Notes: generated by a model not told the origin, from the letters alone. A stretch of 64,000 nucleotides of DNA from Thermococcus profundus (GCF_002214585.1 NZ_CP014862.1:1054001-1118000), one strand, 5' to 3'. Shown: positions 1 through 8,976, counted from the first letter of the stretch. Translations and numbers: made by a program.

Positions 1-490
1 GGCCAACTGGAGTTAGTCGGTACCCGTTTTCGACTTCCTCAACACTAAAGTGTACCTCCTGCATAACACTCTCGGAAGGTTTTCCCCTCCAGAGGAGGTC
101 GAGGGAGCCGGGGGTGCCGTTCTTGAACCGTATCAGAAGGGACACGTGGTTCCAACCCTTTTTGAATCCGGTGTCTGTTGAGTAGGTGGGTATCAGGTAA
201 GTGTTGTTCCCCAGGGGAAAGGCGCTCATGTTGACGACATCATTACTCGCCTTTAGGAGTATTAAAGTCCGCTCCTTGGTCATGAAAATGGACCTGTTGC
301 TGGGCAATATGTAGTATTCTGCAACCCTGAGGGACACGGCCTTCCAATCGGCAATTGCCTTCGATCCTTCGGGTTCTACTTGGATGGTGAACCGGCTTTC
401 GTTTTTGTCCTCACCCACTCTAAGCGTGCACCCGCTTGAGAATACTATTACGGCCAGGAGCAGGGCGAAGACTGCCCACCGTTTTTTCAT
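1..490 (-). CDS. Secreted lipoprotein, partial (3' end outside window)
   Basis: The open frame begins at an ATG at 488-490 on the minus strand and runs off the left edge without a stop, giving 163 codons. Residues 1-20 form a lysine/arginine-led hydrophobic signal peptide ending in a lipobox (FSSGC), so the mature protein should be lipid-anchored at the conserved Cys. The rest is hydrophilic beta-type sequence with several Asn-x-Ser/Thr sites and no motif I recognise. It diverges from the hydrogenase protease gene across an AT-rich promoter region (491-598). Function is unknown; the signal peptide and lipobox are seen directly. Confidence 0.75.
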   Translation of the reverse strand, partial: MKKRWAVFALLLAVIVFSSGCTLRVGEDKNESRFTIQVEPEGSKAIADWKAVSLRVAEYYILPSNRSIFMTKERTLILLKASNDVVNMSAFPLGNNTYLIPTYSTDTGFKKGWNHVSLLIRFKNGTPGSLDLLWRGKPSESVMQEVHFSVEEVENGYRLTPVG

Positions 491-598
491 CTTTATCCCC
501 CCACTTATAGATGTCATGACTATGCTTTATAGTTAGTTGAGTATTTAAGCTTTTCAATGGGTTTAAAAGTATCCTCTCGAAGTATGTCCGGTGGGAGA

Positions 599-1045
599 AT
601 GAGAGCCCTGATCCTAGCCCTCGGAAACGAGCTGATGAAGGACGACGGGGTTGGTCTCAAAGCCGGCAGAATCCTCGCGGAGAAGGGATACAACGTCCTT
701 GAGGTTGGAACGGACATATTCCGCCTGGCCAGCCACTACCGGGGAGAGGAGAGGCTCATAATCATAGACGCCATACTGAGCGACAAGCTGAGGCCAGGTG
801 AGGTAGTCCACTTCTCAGGGGAAGAAGTCTTCGAGAAGCTGAAGGCTGAAATCCGGAGCGCCCACTTCATGGGCGCGATAGACGGCCTCAAACTCCTCAT
901 GGCGCTCGATGAGAGGCTGAAAGGGGTGGAAATCCACTTTATAGGTGTTGTGGCCAAGGACATAGATCTTGGAATGGAGCTGAGCGATGAGGTGGATGGA
1001 GCAGTCCCGAAGGTCGTCGAGATGGTTGAAAGACTTGCCAAATAG
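599..1045 (+). CDS. [NiFe]-hydrogenase maturation endopeptidase (M52/HycI family)
   Basis: The 148-residue product begins MRALILALGNELMKDDGVG, the N-terminal signature of nickel-dependent hydrogenase proteases, with the conserved Asp/Glu ligands in GNELMKDDG and in TDIF. These enzymes clip the C-terminal tail of the large subunit once the NiFe centre is inserted. The probable client is the large subunit at 8973-10220, whose last four residues follow the DPCxxCxxH motif. In-frame ATGs at 557 and 584 exist, but GGTGGGA at 590-596 places the start at 599. It is separated from the hydrogenase operon by the leftward three-gene oxidoreductase operon. Confidence 0.85.
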   Translation: MRALILALGNELMKDDGVGLKAGRILAEKGYNVLEVGTDIFRLASHYRGEERLIIIDAILSDKLRPGEVVHFSGEEVFEKLKAEIRSAHFMGAIDGLKLLMALDERLKGVEIHFIGVVAKDIDLGMELSDEVDGAVPKVVEMVERLAK

Positions 1046-1074
1046 GGATCTAATGAGAACTCAAATTGAAAGAA

Positions 1075-3936
1075 TCAGGAGAAGAGCCCAGTGATCGTGC
1101 TCTCCTCCTCCACGGCCTTTTTCACCTTCAGCTCCATTCCGAAGGCGTTAGTAACGGTGCCCTCCTTGGCGGCCCAGAGGCCTGCGGGAAGGACCAGGAC
1201 GTCTCCCCTCAGCTCCTTCTCGGCCCTTCCAACCACGACGTAGGCCCTGCTCTCCGGAATTCCCGTTACACCCGCCTTGATGAGTCCGGCGGCGTTCACT
1301 CCCTCGTGGAGGATCAGCGTCGGGACGTCGAGCGGCTCAGCCGGCCCCTCAAGTATCGCGACATCGTAGCCCTCCTCAACCATCTCCTTGCCCTTCAGGA
1401 GTATTTTGAGGAGCGGGTACTTTTCGGGGTCTGCCTTCAGGAGGACGCGCCTTGCCTTTCTGACCTCCTCAAGGGTGGCCGTTGAGAGCCCGCCCTCAAC
1501 TGTTGAACCTATAGGAATGCCACGCTTCTCAGCGAACTCCTTGAAGAAGGTTATCTCCTCATTTGTCAGTTCCGGCGTAAGGATGAGTGCGTAGTCGTTC
1601 TCCTCCATGAACCTCTTGGCTTCCTCCCAGCTCACGGACTTTCCGTTGAGGAGTGGCTGGATTAAATCCTCTGCCCAGGGTCTGGCGAAGCGGCAGAGGT
1701 CGCAGAGGTGTTTGTTCCAGCTATCCTCTGCCCTCGAAGCCCTAACGAGCATGCCGTCGTAGACCTCTATGTTCATCTCGCAGGCGAAGGAACAGCCGTT
1801 GCAGACGGTTTTGATGGGGGTGGTCTTCCACGGGCCGGGCTTGACGAAAGGCAACCTCTCCGTTATCGCTCCAACGGGACAGACGTCTATGGTCTCACCG
1901 ATAAAGAGCCCTTCAACGTCCCCCAGCGTCTCGCCGAGGGGCGGCGAAATCCTCGTCTTGAAGCCGCGGAAGAGGTAGTCGAGGACTCCCTCACCGGCAA
2001 CGTCGTGGGTAAAGCGAACGCACTGGCCGCAGAGGACGCACTTGTTGTTGTCGAGGACAACGAACGAGTGGCTCTCGTCGATCTCAAACTTGTTCTGCTC
2101 ACCCCCGAAAGTATCCTGCTCCGCGTTGTAGAGCGTGGCATACTCCCTCAGCTTGCACCTGAAGACCTCCATACAGCCGCAGCTCATGCACCTCTTGGCC
2201 TCTTCAAGAACCTGCTCCTCAGTTAGGGAAGGCTCGACCTCCTCGAAGTTCCCCTTCCTGATTTCGGGATCGAGGAGCTCCACCCTCGCCCTCGGTTTTC
2301 TCTCAACGCCCTCGTAGTCCTTCTCCGTGACCTTCTTCCAGTGGTTGTAGGGCCTCAGGTCGAAGAGCACGCGGTAAAGGTCATCGTCGGCCAGAACTTT
2401 CTCGATGTGCTTCTCGGGCTCAAGCAGAACTTCCCTAGCCTTCTCAAGCTTGCCCTTGAGGTAGAGGTCTATCATCAAAGCGGCTCTTCTCCCCGTGGCG
2501 ATGCTCTCTATGACCGTTGAAGGCCCGAGGACGAGGTCTCCGCCGGCGAAGACACCCGGAATGCTAGTCTGAAGGGTTACCTCATCAACAACGGCCCTCC
2601 CGCGCTTCGCCTCTATGCCGAGACCCCTGAGGAAGTCCTCGTCGCAGTACTGGCCTATCGCCAGGATGACGTTGTCGGCCTTAACGCGGAACTCTGAACC
2701 CTCTATCGGTATCGGCCTCCTCCTGTCGCTTGCGTCCGGCTCTCCGAGGTGCATTTTTATTAGCTCGACTTCCTCAACTTTGCCGTCTCCGAGTATTCTG
2801 ACCGGGTTCGTGAGGAAGAGGAACTCGACGCCCTCCTCGATTGCCTCCTCAACTTCCCTCGGGTTGGCCGGCATCTCCGCCCTGGAGCGGCGGTAGACGA
2901 CGGTAACCTTAGCTCCAAGCCTCAAAGCCGTCCTCGCGACGTCCATGGCAGTGTTCCCGCCGCCGACTACTATAACGCGCTCGCCGAGCTCAACCTTCTC
3001 GCCGGTGTTGACCCTCCTGAGGAACTCTATGCCGTGCATCACTCCACCAAGCTCCTCTCCTGGAATGCCCATCCTCCTGCTCCTCCAGGCCCCGACGCCG
3101 AGGAAGACGGCATCGTACTCCTCACGGAGCTCCTCAAGGGTAACGTCCCTCCCGAGGGCGGTGTTAGTCTTCACTTCAATGCCAGTGCCGATGACGGTCG
3201 CTATGTCCCTGTCGAGGACGTCCCTCGGGAGCCTATAGGGCGGGATTCCGTAGCGCATCATGCCGCCCAGCTTCGGCATGGCCTCGATTATCGTTACCTC
3301 GTGGCCCATAGTGCGAAGGTAGTAGGCACAGGCAAGGCCAGCTGGCCCACCGCCAACCACTGCTACCCTCTTTCCGGTCGAAGGGGGAATCTCGGGCATC
3401 CACGGGCCGTGCTCAAGGTCGTAATCAGCGGCAAAGCGCTTGAGCTGTCTTATCGCTAAAGGCTCGTCAACTAGGTTCCTCCTGCAGGCCTCCTCACAGA
3501 AGGCAGGGCAGACCCTCCCGAGAACCGCCGGGAGAATGTACTTCTCCTTCATCAGCTTCACAGCCTCGTGGTACTTGCCCATCGCTATCAACGCAAGGTA
3601 CCCCTGAACGTCGCTGTGGGCGGGACACGCGTCCTGGCACGGCCCTATACAGTCGCCGTAGTGGTCTGAGAGGATCAGTTCAAGGGCAGTCTTCCTCATC
3701 GAGATAACTTCTTTGCTCAAGGTCTCGACGGAAAGCCCTTCCATCGGTTTGAGGGTACAGGATGTCGTTACTCCCCTCGGCGTGCTAACAAGGCAAAGCC
3801 TACAGGAGCCGTAGGGGTCGAGCTCCTCGCTGTAGCAGAAGCCCGGAACGTGCTCCCCAATTTCCCTGAGAAACTCTATGAGGGGCTTTCCATCGGGAAC
3901 CTCCGTTTCCTTACCGTTGAGGATAATCTTGACCAT
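1075..3936 (-). CDS. Multidomain 2Fe2S / GltD-like FAD-NAD(P)H / NuoG-like iron-sulfur oxidoreductase
   Basis: The 953-residue protein is a fusion. Residues 1-75 are a 2Fe2S ferredoxin domain (Cys about 34, 45, 48, 60). A glutamate-synthase small-subunit-like part follows, with cysteine-rich CIGPCQDACPAH, two Rossmann motifs (VVGGGPAGLACAYYL, VVGGGNTAMDVA) and IPGVFAGGD. A NuoG/formate-dehydrogenase-like tail has CVLCGQC and a CNGCSFAC...CDLC cluster-binding module, but no full molybdopterin domain. Such fusions pair with NuoE/NuoF proteins in electron-bifurcating NAD(P)H:ferredoxin enzymes (Nfn/Bfu type; family recalled, not searched). The ATG at 3936 shares one base with the stop of the upstream gene (TGATG), so translation is coupled. 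Substrate is inferred, not shown. Confidence 0.82.
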   Translation of the reverse strand: MVKIILNGKETEVPDGKPLIEFLREIGEHVPGFCYSEELDPYGSCRLCLVSTPRGVTTSCTLKPMEGLSVETLSKEVISMRKTALELILSDHYGDCIGPCQDACPAHSDVQGYLALIAMGKYHEAVKLMKEKYILPAVLGRVCPAFCEEACRRNLVDEPLAIRQLKRFAADYDLEHGPWMPEIPPSTGKRVAVVGGGPAGLACAYYLRTMGHEVTIIEAMPKLGGMMRYGIPPYRLPRDVLDRDIATVIGTGIEVKTNTALGRDVTLEELREEYDAVFLGVGAWRSRRMGIPGEELGGVMHGIEFLRRVNTGEKVELGERVIVVGGGNTAMDVARTALRLGAKVTVVYRRSRAEMPANPREVEEAIEEGVEFLFLTNPVRILGDGKVEEVELIKMHLGEPDASDRRRPIPIEGSEFRVKADNVILAIGQYCDEDFLRGLGIEAKRGRAVVDEVTLQTSIPGVFAGGDLVLGPSTVIESIATGRRAALMIDLYLKGKLEKAREVLLEPEKHIEKVLADDDLYRVLFDLRPYNHWKKVTEKDYEGVERKPRARVELLDPEIRKGNFEEVEPSLTEEQVLEEAKRCMSCGCMEVFRCKLREYATLYNAEQDTFGGEQNKFEIDESHSFVVLDNNKCVLCGQCVRFTHDVAGEGVLDYLFRGFKTRISPPLGETLGDVEGLFIGETIDVCPVGAITERLPFVKPGPWKTTPIKTVCNGCSFACEMNIEVYDGMLVRASRAEDSWNKHLCDLCRFARPWAEDLIQPLLNGKSVSWEEAKRFMEENDYALILTPELTNEEITFFKEFAEKRGIPIGSTVEGGLSTATLEEVRKARRVLLKADPEKYPLLKILLKGKEMVEEGYDVAILEGPAEPLDVPTLILHEGVNAAGLIKAGVTGIPESRAYVVVGRAEKELRGDVLVLPAGLWAAKEGTVTNAFGMELKVKKAVEEESTITGLFS

Positions 3937-5738
3937 CACTCATCCCTCCCGGTGAGGATCTCTATAGCGTTGAACCGGCACACCTCGTAGCAGGTGCCGC
4001 ACTTGATACACGCCTCTTGGTCAATGAAGTGGGGCTTGAGCCTCTCGCCGCTGATAGCTTTGACCGGGCAGAATATCGCGCAGGCGGTACAGCCGGTACA
4101 CTTGTCGGCGATTATGACGTACCTTATGAGCGGCTTGCAGACCTTTGCCGGACAGCGGCCGTTTATGTGCTCGATGTATTCTTCCCTGAAGTAGCGGAGC
4201 GTCGTTAGGACGGGGTTTGGAGCCGTCTGCCCGAGCCCGCAGAGCGAGCCGGCCTTAACCTGGTAGGCGAGCCTCTCAAGCTTTTCAAGATCCTCCTCGG
4301 TCGCCTCTCCCCTCGTGAACTTGTCAAGGATTTCCCACATCCTCTTGGTGCCTATGCGGCAGAAGGTACACTTGCCGCAGGATTCCTTAACCGTGAAGTC
4401 GAGGAAGAACTTGGCAACGTCGACCATACAGGTGTCCTCGTCCATGACGACCATTCCGCCGCTGCCCATTATAGCTCCCGTCGCGTTCACGCTCTCGTAG
4501 TCAACGGGAGTGTCAAAGAGCTCTTCCGGAATACAGCCGCCCGAAGGGCCGCCGAGCTGGACAGCCTTGATCCTCTTGCCCGTCTTCGTCCCCCCGCCGA
4601 TCTCGTAGAGTATCTCGCGGAGCGTTATTCCCATCGGAACCTCAACGTTGCCGCCGTGCTTTATCTTGCCCGACAGCGCGAAGACCTTGGTGCCTTTGCT
4701 CTTTTCCGTTCCAAGGGAGGCGTAAGCTTCCCAGCCGTGCCTTATTATCCAGGGCACGTTCGCCCATGTTTCCACGTTGTTTATGTTGGTCGGCTTTCCG
4801 AAGAGCCCCTTCTGGGCGGGGTAGGGCGGCCTTGGCCTCGGCATGCCGCGCTTTCCTTCAATCGAGGCTATGAGTGCCGTCTCCTCACCACAGACAAACG
4901 CCCCGGCACCCTCTTTGATGACTATGTCAAAGGAGAACCCGCTACCGAGGATGTTCTCGCCGAGGAAGCCCCTCTCCCTCGCCTGCTGGAGGGCTATCTT
5001 CAGCCTTCTTATGGCCAGCGGGTACTCTGCTCTCACGTAGATGAAGCCCTTTGTAGCCCCGATCGCGTAGGCACCTATTATCATACCCTCGATAACTCTG
5101 TGAGGGTCGCCCTCAAGGACGTTCCTGTCCATGAACGCTCCGGGGTCGCCCTCATCGGCGTTGCAGACTATGTACTTCTCGTCCCCCTTTGCTTGGCGGG
5201 TGAACTTCCACTTCAGACCAGTTGGGAATCCCGCACCGCCTCTACCCCTGAGGCCCGATTTGGTGATTACCTCTATTATCTCCTCGGGCTCCATCTTGAG
5301 GGCCTTTTTGAGGGCCTCGTAACCGCCAACGGCTATGTACTCGTCTATGTTCTCGGGATCTATGTAGCCGGAGTTTTCGAGGACGATCTTCTTCTGCTTG
5401 GCAAAATAGCCATCAACGTCCCACGTCTTTCTCTCGCCGTTCTCCCACCAGTCGCGCTTGACTACCCACTCCTCCACCGGTTTTCCGTTGATGACGTGCT
5501 CCTCTATGATCCTCGGGACTTTCTTCGGGTCAACGTGACCGTAGGTAATGATCCCGTCCCCTGTGATTACGTCAACCAGCGGCTCTCGGTAGCACATGCC
5601 GACGCAGCCGACTATCTTGAGCTTGATGTCTAGCTCCCTCTCCTCAAGTTCCCTCTTTATCGCCTCGTAGGTCTCCTTTGCCCCGGCCGCTATTCCGCAC
5701 GAGTTCATGCCGACCGCTATGGCCTTGACCTCAGACAT
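3936..5738 (-). CDS. NuoF/HydB-like flavin oxidoreductase subunit
   Basis: This 600-residue protein has the order of bifurcating-type NuoF/HydB subunits. An N-terminal thioredoxin-like 2Fe2S domain (residues 1-100, NSCG and VGCVGMC cysteines) precedes the FMN/NADH domain (GRGGAGFP, GAGAFVCGEETA). Then come a SLBB region, the N3-type 4Fe4S motif SCGKCTFCRIGT with distal SLCGLGQ, and a C-terminal two-cluster ferredoxin domain (CTGCTACAIFCP, CIKCGTCYEVC). It should bind NAD(P)H and pass electrons between FMN and ferredoxin. It overlaps the NuoE-like gene by 8 bases and shares a base with the downstream fusion gene, so the three subunits are coupled. Confidence 0.9.
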   Translation of the reverse strand: MSEVKAIAVGMNSCGIAAGAKETYEAIKRELEERELDIKLKIVGCVGMCYREPLVDVITGDGIITYGHVDPKKVPRIIEEHVINGKPVEEWVVKRDWWENGERKTWDVDGYFAKQKKIVLENSGYIDPENIDEYIAVGGYEALKKALKMEPEEIIEVITKSGLRGRGGAGFPTGLKWKFTRQAKGDEKYIVCNADEGDPGAFMDRNVLEGDPHRVIEGMIIGAYAIGATKGFIYVRAEYPLAIRRLKIALQQARERGFLGENILGSGFSFDIVIKEGAGAFVCGEETALIASIEGKRGMPRPRPPYPAQKGLFGKPTNINNVETWANVPWIIRHGWEAYASLGTEKSKGTKVFALSGKIKHGGNVEVPMGITLREILYEIGGGTKTGKRIKAVQLGGPSGGCIPEELFDTPVDYESVNATGAIMGSGGMVVMDEDTCMVDVAKFFLDFTVKESCGKCTFCRIGTKRMWEILDKFTRGEATEEDLEKLERLAYQVKAGSLCGLGQTAPNPVLTTLRYFREEYIEHINGRCPAKVCKPLIRYVIIADKCTGCTACAIFCPVKAISGERLKPHFIDQEACIKCGTCYEVCRFNAIEILTGRDE

Positions 5739-6195
5739 CGAGCTTCCCCTCCCTGAGCTGCTTCATCAGCTTCCTCACCTTCTCCGGATTGAGCTTGCCG
5801 AAGACCTTCTCATTGATCATTATGACCGGCGCGAGGCTGCAGCAGCCGAGACAGGCGACGCGCTCAAGCGTGACAAGGCCGTCCTCCGTCGTCTGGCCCT
5901 CCTCTATGCCGAGCTCCTCCTTTATGGATCTGGCTATGTTGACAGCTCCGTTGACGTGGCAAGCAGTGCCGTGGCAGATTTTGACGACGTACTTCCCGAG
6001 CGGCTCGAAGCGGAACTGGGCGTAGAAGGTCGCGACACCGTAAACCCAGCTGAGTGGAAGCCCAAGGTAGTTCGCTATCTCCTCCATAGCCTCCCGGGGG
6101 AGGTATCCAAAGCGCTCCTGCGTGCGCTGGAGGAGCGGAATAAGCGAGCTCGGCTCTGGGGGATAAGAGCGTATGTAGCCGAAATCAGACGCCAT
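5731..6195 (-). CDS. NuoE-like 2Fe2S subunit
   Basis: The 154-residue product is a thioredoxin-like 2Fe2S protein of the NuoE/HydC family: a helical N-terminus, then cysteine pairs in CHGTACHVNGA and CLGCCSLAPVI that ligate one cluster. It is the first gene of the leftward operon and should shuttle electrons to the NuoF-like partner. A GTG at 6207 gives 158 residues, but GGTGAGG at 6198-6204 fits the ATG at 6195 better. A TATA-like TTTTATAAAC lies at 6241-6250 and the SurR tandem site is just upstream of that. Confidence 0.9.
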   Translation of the reverse strand: MASDFGYIRSYPPEPSSLIPLLQRTQERFGYLPREAMEEIANYLGLPLSWVYGVATFYAQFRFEPLGKYVVKICHGTACHVNGAVNIARSIKEELGIEEGQTTEDGLVTLERVACLGCCSLAPVIMINEKVFGKLNPEKVRKLMKQLREGKLDV

Positions 6196-6240
6196 TTTCC
6201 TCACCACGTACCACCATTTTAGAAAAACCTCGACTCCAAT

Positions 6241-6250
6241 GTTTATAAAA
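6241..6250 (-). promoter_or_regulatory. TATA box of the leftward NuoE-like operon
   Basis: TTTTATAAAC on the minus strand, about 45 bases before the NuoE-like start, fits an archaeal TATA box with a transcription start near 6220. The SurR tandem site begins 17 bases upstream of it, the usual place for an archaeal activator. Confidence 0.55.
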
Positions 6251-6266
6251 GTGCACTAAAGTACAA

Positions 6267-6297
6267 GTTTGTAACATTTGGTTCAGAACCATTTGTT
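6267..6297. promoter_or_regulatory. Tandem SurR binding site between two divergent redox operons
   Basis: Two full extended SurR motifs GTTn3AACn5GTT overlap by one half-site: GTTTGTAACATTTGGTT at 6267-6283 and GTTCAGAACCATTTGTT at 6281-6297. SurR is known to activate hydrogenase promoters in Pyrococcus furiosus when elemental sulfur is absent. Here the site lies between TATA-like elements of the leftward oxidoreductase operon (6241-6250) and the rightward hydrogenase operon (candidates 6306-6314 or 6320-6330). It could therefore control both. A surR gene is present at 47116-47832. Confidence 0.8.
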
Positions 6298-6362
6298 TGG
6301 AAAATCCTTAAATCGGTGCTTTACAAATATCAAGTATAAGGGCCTATACGGCGGTGGTGCCA

Positions 6363-7367
6363 TTGAGATATATAAAACTTCCTTCCGAAAATTTTGAGAC
6401 CTTCTTCAATTCGCTTAGGGAGTGGGGCAAAATCTATGGGCCAGTTAAGAAGGGGGAGGTTTATTCTTTCCAGGAGGTTCAGGGGGCCGGGGACATGGCC
6501 CTCGACTACAACAGGACAATGCTACCGCCGAAGAAGTTCTTCGTGAGACCAAGGGACCAGATACTCCACCTAAAGAACGGTAGATGGGAAAACGGTGTCG
6601 ATGATGAAAGGTTCGTTCTCTTCGGCCTCCACTCCTGCGACATCCACGGCCTTAAGATACTCGACAAGGTGTACCTTGGAGAACCGGCCGACCCATACTA
6701 CAAGGCAAGGCGCAAGAACGCACTCATAATTGGGATAAGCTGCATGCCCGACGAGTACTGCTTCTGCAAGAGCCTGGGAACCGACTTTGCCATGGACGGC
6801 TTTGACCTCTTCCTCCACGAGCTTCCGGATGGATGGCTCGTTCGCGTGGGGAGCGTGAGGGGGCATGAAATAGCCTGGGAGAACGAGGAACTCTTTGACG
6901 AGGTCACCGAGGAGGACATCCAGCACTTCAAGGAGTTCGAGGAGAGGCGCGCTTCTTCATTCCAGAGAAAGCTCAGCAAAGAAGGTTTGGCAGACATGCT
7001 TGACCTGGCCTACAACAGTCCCGTATGGAAGAAGTACGCGGACATATGCCTCGCCTGCGGCAACTGCAACATGGTTTGCCCCACTTGCCGCTGTTACGAG
7101 GTGTGTGACAAATGGATCAACGCCTACGAGGCTGTGAGGGAGAGGCGCTACGATTCCTGCTTCATGGAGAGCCATGGTCTCGTTGCCGGCGGCCACAACT
7201 TCAGGCCTACGCGATTGGACCGCTTCAGGCACCGCTACTACTGCAAGAGCTACTTCGACCCCTCAGCGGGCTTCAACTGCGTCGGCTGTGGGAGGTGTGA
7301 CGAGTTCTGTCCGGCCGGGATAGAGCACGTTAAGGTTCTCGACGAGGTGAGGGGGTCCCTGCAATGA
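6363..7367 (+). CDS. hydB: Sulfhydrogenase beta subunit (iron-sulfur electron transfer)
   Basis: The 334-residue product matches the beta subunit of Thermococcales soluble hydrogenase/sulfhydrogenase (FrhB/AsrA-like). A cysteine-rich middle region (CMPDEYCFC) is followed by two 4Fe4S motifs, CLACGNCNMVCPTC and CVGCGRCDEFCPA, near the C-terminus. It carries electrons between the gamma flavoprotein and the delta/alpha hydrogenase module in the cytosol. GGTGGTG at 6353-6359 favours the TTG at 6363, giving MRYIKLP; GTGs at 6354 and 6357 are alternatives. The shorter length than the SHI beta subunit suggests the SHII type, from memory. Its stop overlaps hydG by ATGA. Confidence 0.88.
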   Translation: MRYIKLPSENFETFFNSLREWGKIYGPVKKGEVYSFQEVQGAGDMALDYNRTMLPPKKFFVRPRDQILHLKNGRWENGVDDERFVLFGLHSCDIHGLKILDKVYLGEPADPYYKARRKNALIIGISCMPDEYCFCKSLGTDFAMDGFDLFLHELPDGWLVRVGSVRGHEIAWENEELFDEVTEEDIQHFKEFEERRASSFQRKLSKEGLADMLDLAYNSPVWKKYADICLACGNCNMVCPTCRCYEVCDKWINAYEAVRERRYDSCFMESHGLVAGGHNFRPTRLDRFRHRYYCKSYFDPSAGFNCVGCGRCDEFCPAGIEHVKVLDEVRGSLQ

Positions 7368-8239
7368 GCGAAAACCCCTACGTTTCCCATGAGGCGCGCA
7401 TTCTGGAGGTAAAAGACTTAACTCCCAGGGAGAAGCTCTTCACCCTCCGCTTCGTTGACCCAGAGGTGGGAGAAAACTTCAACTTCAAGCCGGGCCAGTT
7501 TGTCATAGTGGACGTTCGGGGCTTCGGCGAGTTCCCGATAAGCCTCTGCTCATCCCCAACCAGGAAAGGCTACATCCAGCTCTGCATAAGGAAAGCCGGC
7601 AGGATGACGAAGTTCGTCCATAAAATGCGGGAGGGGGAGATAGTTGGCATTAGGGGGCCCTACGGCAACGACTTCCCAATGGAAGAGATGGAGGACTCAA
7701 ACCTCGTTCTTGTCGCTGGCGGCCTCGGGATGGCGCCCCTGAGGTCAGTCCTGTGGTATGCCATTGACTCAGGGAGATATGAACAGATCTGGCTCTTCTA
7801 CGGGACTAAGGCCTACGAAGACCTGCTCTTCCGCGACGAGGTAGTCCACCTACTAAAGCATGGGGATGCCGTGAACTGCAAAGTGAAGCTCGCCTACGAG
7901 GTTGAGAGTCCCTCGTGCGTCTACCTTGAGAAGGGCTTCTCGGACAGGGTTTGCCGGGGCGTTGTGACGGACCTCTTCCGCGGTGAGGAGTTCGACGTTG
8001 AGAACACCTACGCCCTCATCTGCGGCCCTCCGATAATGTACAAGTTCGTAGTGAGGGAGCTCCTGAACAGGAAACTCTCTCCCGGGAGGATTTACATGAC
8101 CCTTGAAAGGAGAATGCGGTGCGGAATAGGCAAGTGCGGCCACTGCGTTGTTGGGACGAGCACGAGTCTCAAGTACGTCTGCAAAGACGGACCTGTCTTC
8201 ACCTATTGGGACGCGCTCTCCACAAGGGGGTTGATATGA
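7364..8239 (+). CDS. hydG: Sulfhydrogenase gamma subunit (FAD/NAD(P)H-binding)
   Basis: A 291-residue ferredoxin-NADP reductase-type flavoprotein. The FAD-binding barrel contains FPISLCSSP, and the nucleotide domain has VAGGLGMAPLRSV and ICGPPIMY. A C-terminal 2Fe2S motif (MRCGIGKCGHC...C) is typical of the PyrK/HydG family. It exchanges electrons with NAD(P)H and passes them to HydB. It starts in an ATGA overlap with hydB and ends overlapping hydD by four bases, so the operon is translationally coupled. Confidence 0.92.
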   Translation: MSENPYVSHEARILEVKDLTPREKLFTLRFVDPEVGENFNFKPGQFVIVDVRGFGEFPISLCSSPTRKGYIQLCIRKAGRMTKFVHKMREGEIVGIRGPYGNDFPMEEMEDSNLVLVAGGLGMAPLRSVLWYAIDSGRYEQIWLFYGTKAYEDLLFRDEVVHLLKHGDAVNCKVKLAYEVESPSCVYLEKGFSDRVCRGVVTDLFRGEEFDVENTYALICGPPIMYKFVVRELLNRKLSPGRIYMTLERRMRCGIGKCGHCVVGTSTSLKYVCKDGPVFTYWDALSTRGLI

Positions 8240-8976
8240 TGGGGAAGCTCAAACTCGGAGTTTTCGAGCTGACGGACTGCGGAGGCTGTGCCCTCAACGT
8301 GCTTTTCCTCTACGAGAGGCTCTTCGACCTCCTGGAGTACTACGAGATAGGCGAGTTCCACATGGCGAGCAGCCTTCAAGATGGTGGCCATTACGACGTT
8401 GCCCTCGTTACAGGAACGGTTTCCACCCACAGGGATCTCGAAGTTCTCAGGGAAGCGAGAAACCGCTCGGACTACCTCATAGCCCTCGGGACCTGCGCGA
8501 CACATGGCAGCGTGCAGGGAAGTGTTGAAATGCCGATTAAAGAGAAGCTGAAAGCGATTTACGGAGATGAGGGCAACCCGATGCGGGCGATGGACTCGAA
8601 GCCGGTCGTCGAGTACGTGGCCGTGGATTTGGCAATTCCTGGCTGTCCCTACGACAAGGAGGAGCTGTACCAGGCGCTCATGAACATAGCGAAGGGCATA
8701 GATCCGGTTCGTCCAGACTACCCCGTCTGCGTCGAGTGCAAGCTCAACGAGTACGAGTGTGTTCTGGTGAAGAAGGGCCTCCCATGCCTCGGCCCGATAA
8801 CCCTAGGCGGCTGCAACGCGGTCTGCATAAAGTCCGGTCTCGGCTGTATCGGCTGCAGGGGCCCACTGCCGGGCGAGGTGAATCCAGCGAGCGAGTACGA
8901 GATACTCAAGAGCAAGGGCTACGATGACGAGTACATCATGAAGAAGTTCAAGACCTTCGCGAGGTGGAAGCCATGA
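8236..8976 (+). CDS. hydD: Sulfhydrogenase delta subunit ([NiFe]-hydrogenase small subunit)
   Basis: The 246-residue protein is a hydrogenase small subunit without signal peptide, hence cytosolic. ELTDCGGCALNV and GTCATHGSVQ, with GCPYDKEEL, supply the proximal cluster ligands. A cysteine-rich C-terminal half (CVECKLNEYEC, CLGPITLGGC, CIGCRGP) should hold further 4Fe4S clusters. It relays electrons between HydB and the NiFe site of HydA. The start is ATG 8236 (ATGATG), with GGGGG upstream; ATG 8239 is equally possible. Its 3' end overlaps hydA by ATGA. Confidence 0.92.
   Translation: MMGKLKLGVFELTDCGGCALNVLFLYERLFDLLEYYEIGEFHMASSLQDGGHYDVALVTGTVSTHRDLEVLREARNRSDYLIALGTCATHGSVQGSVEMPIKEKLKAIYGDEGNPMRAMDSKPVVEYVAVDLAIPGCPYDKEELYQALMNIAKGIDPVRPDYPVCVECKLNEYECVLVKKGLPCLGPITLGGCNAVCIKSGLGCIGCRGPLPGEVNPASEYEILKSKGYDDEYIMKKFKTFARWKP

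Noticed and set aside
4656-5633. A 325-codon rightward open frame
   Set aside because: It lies antisense to the NuoF-like gene, whose motifs are unmistakable. Its protein has no recognisable domain; GC-rich genes leave long open frames on the other strand.
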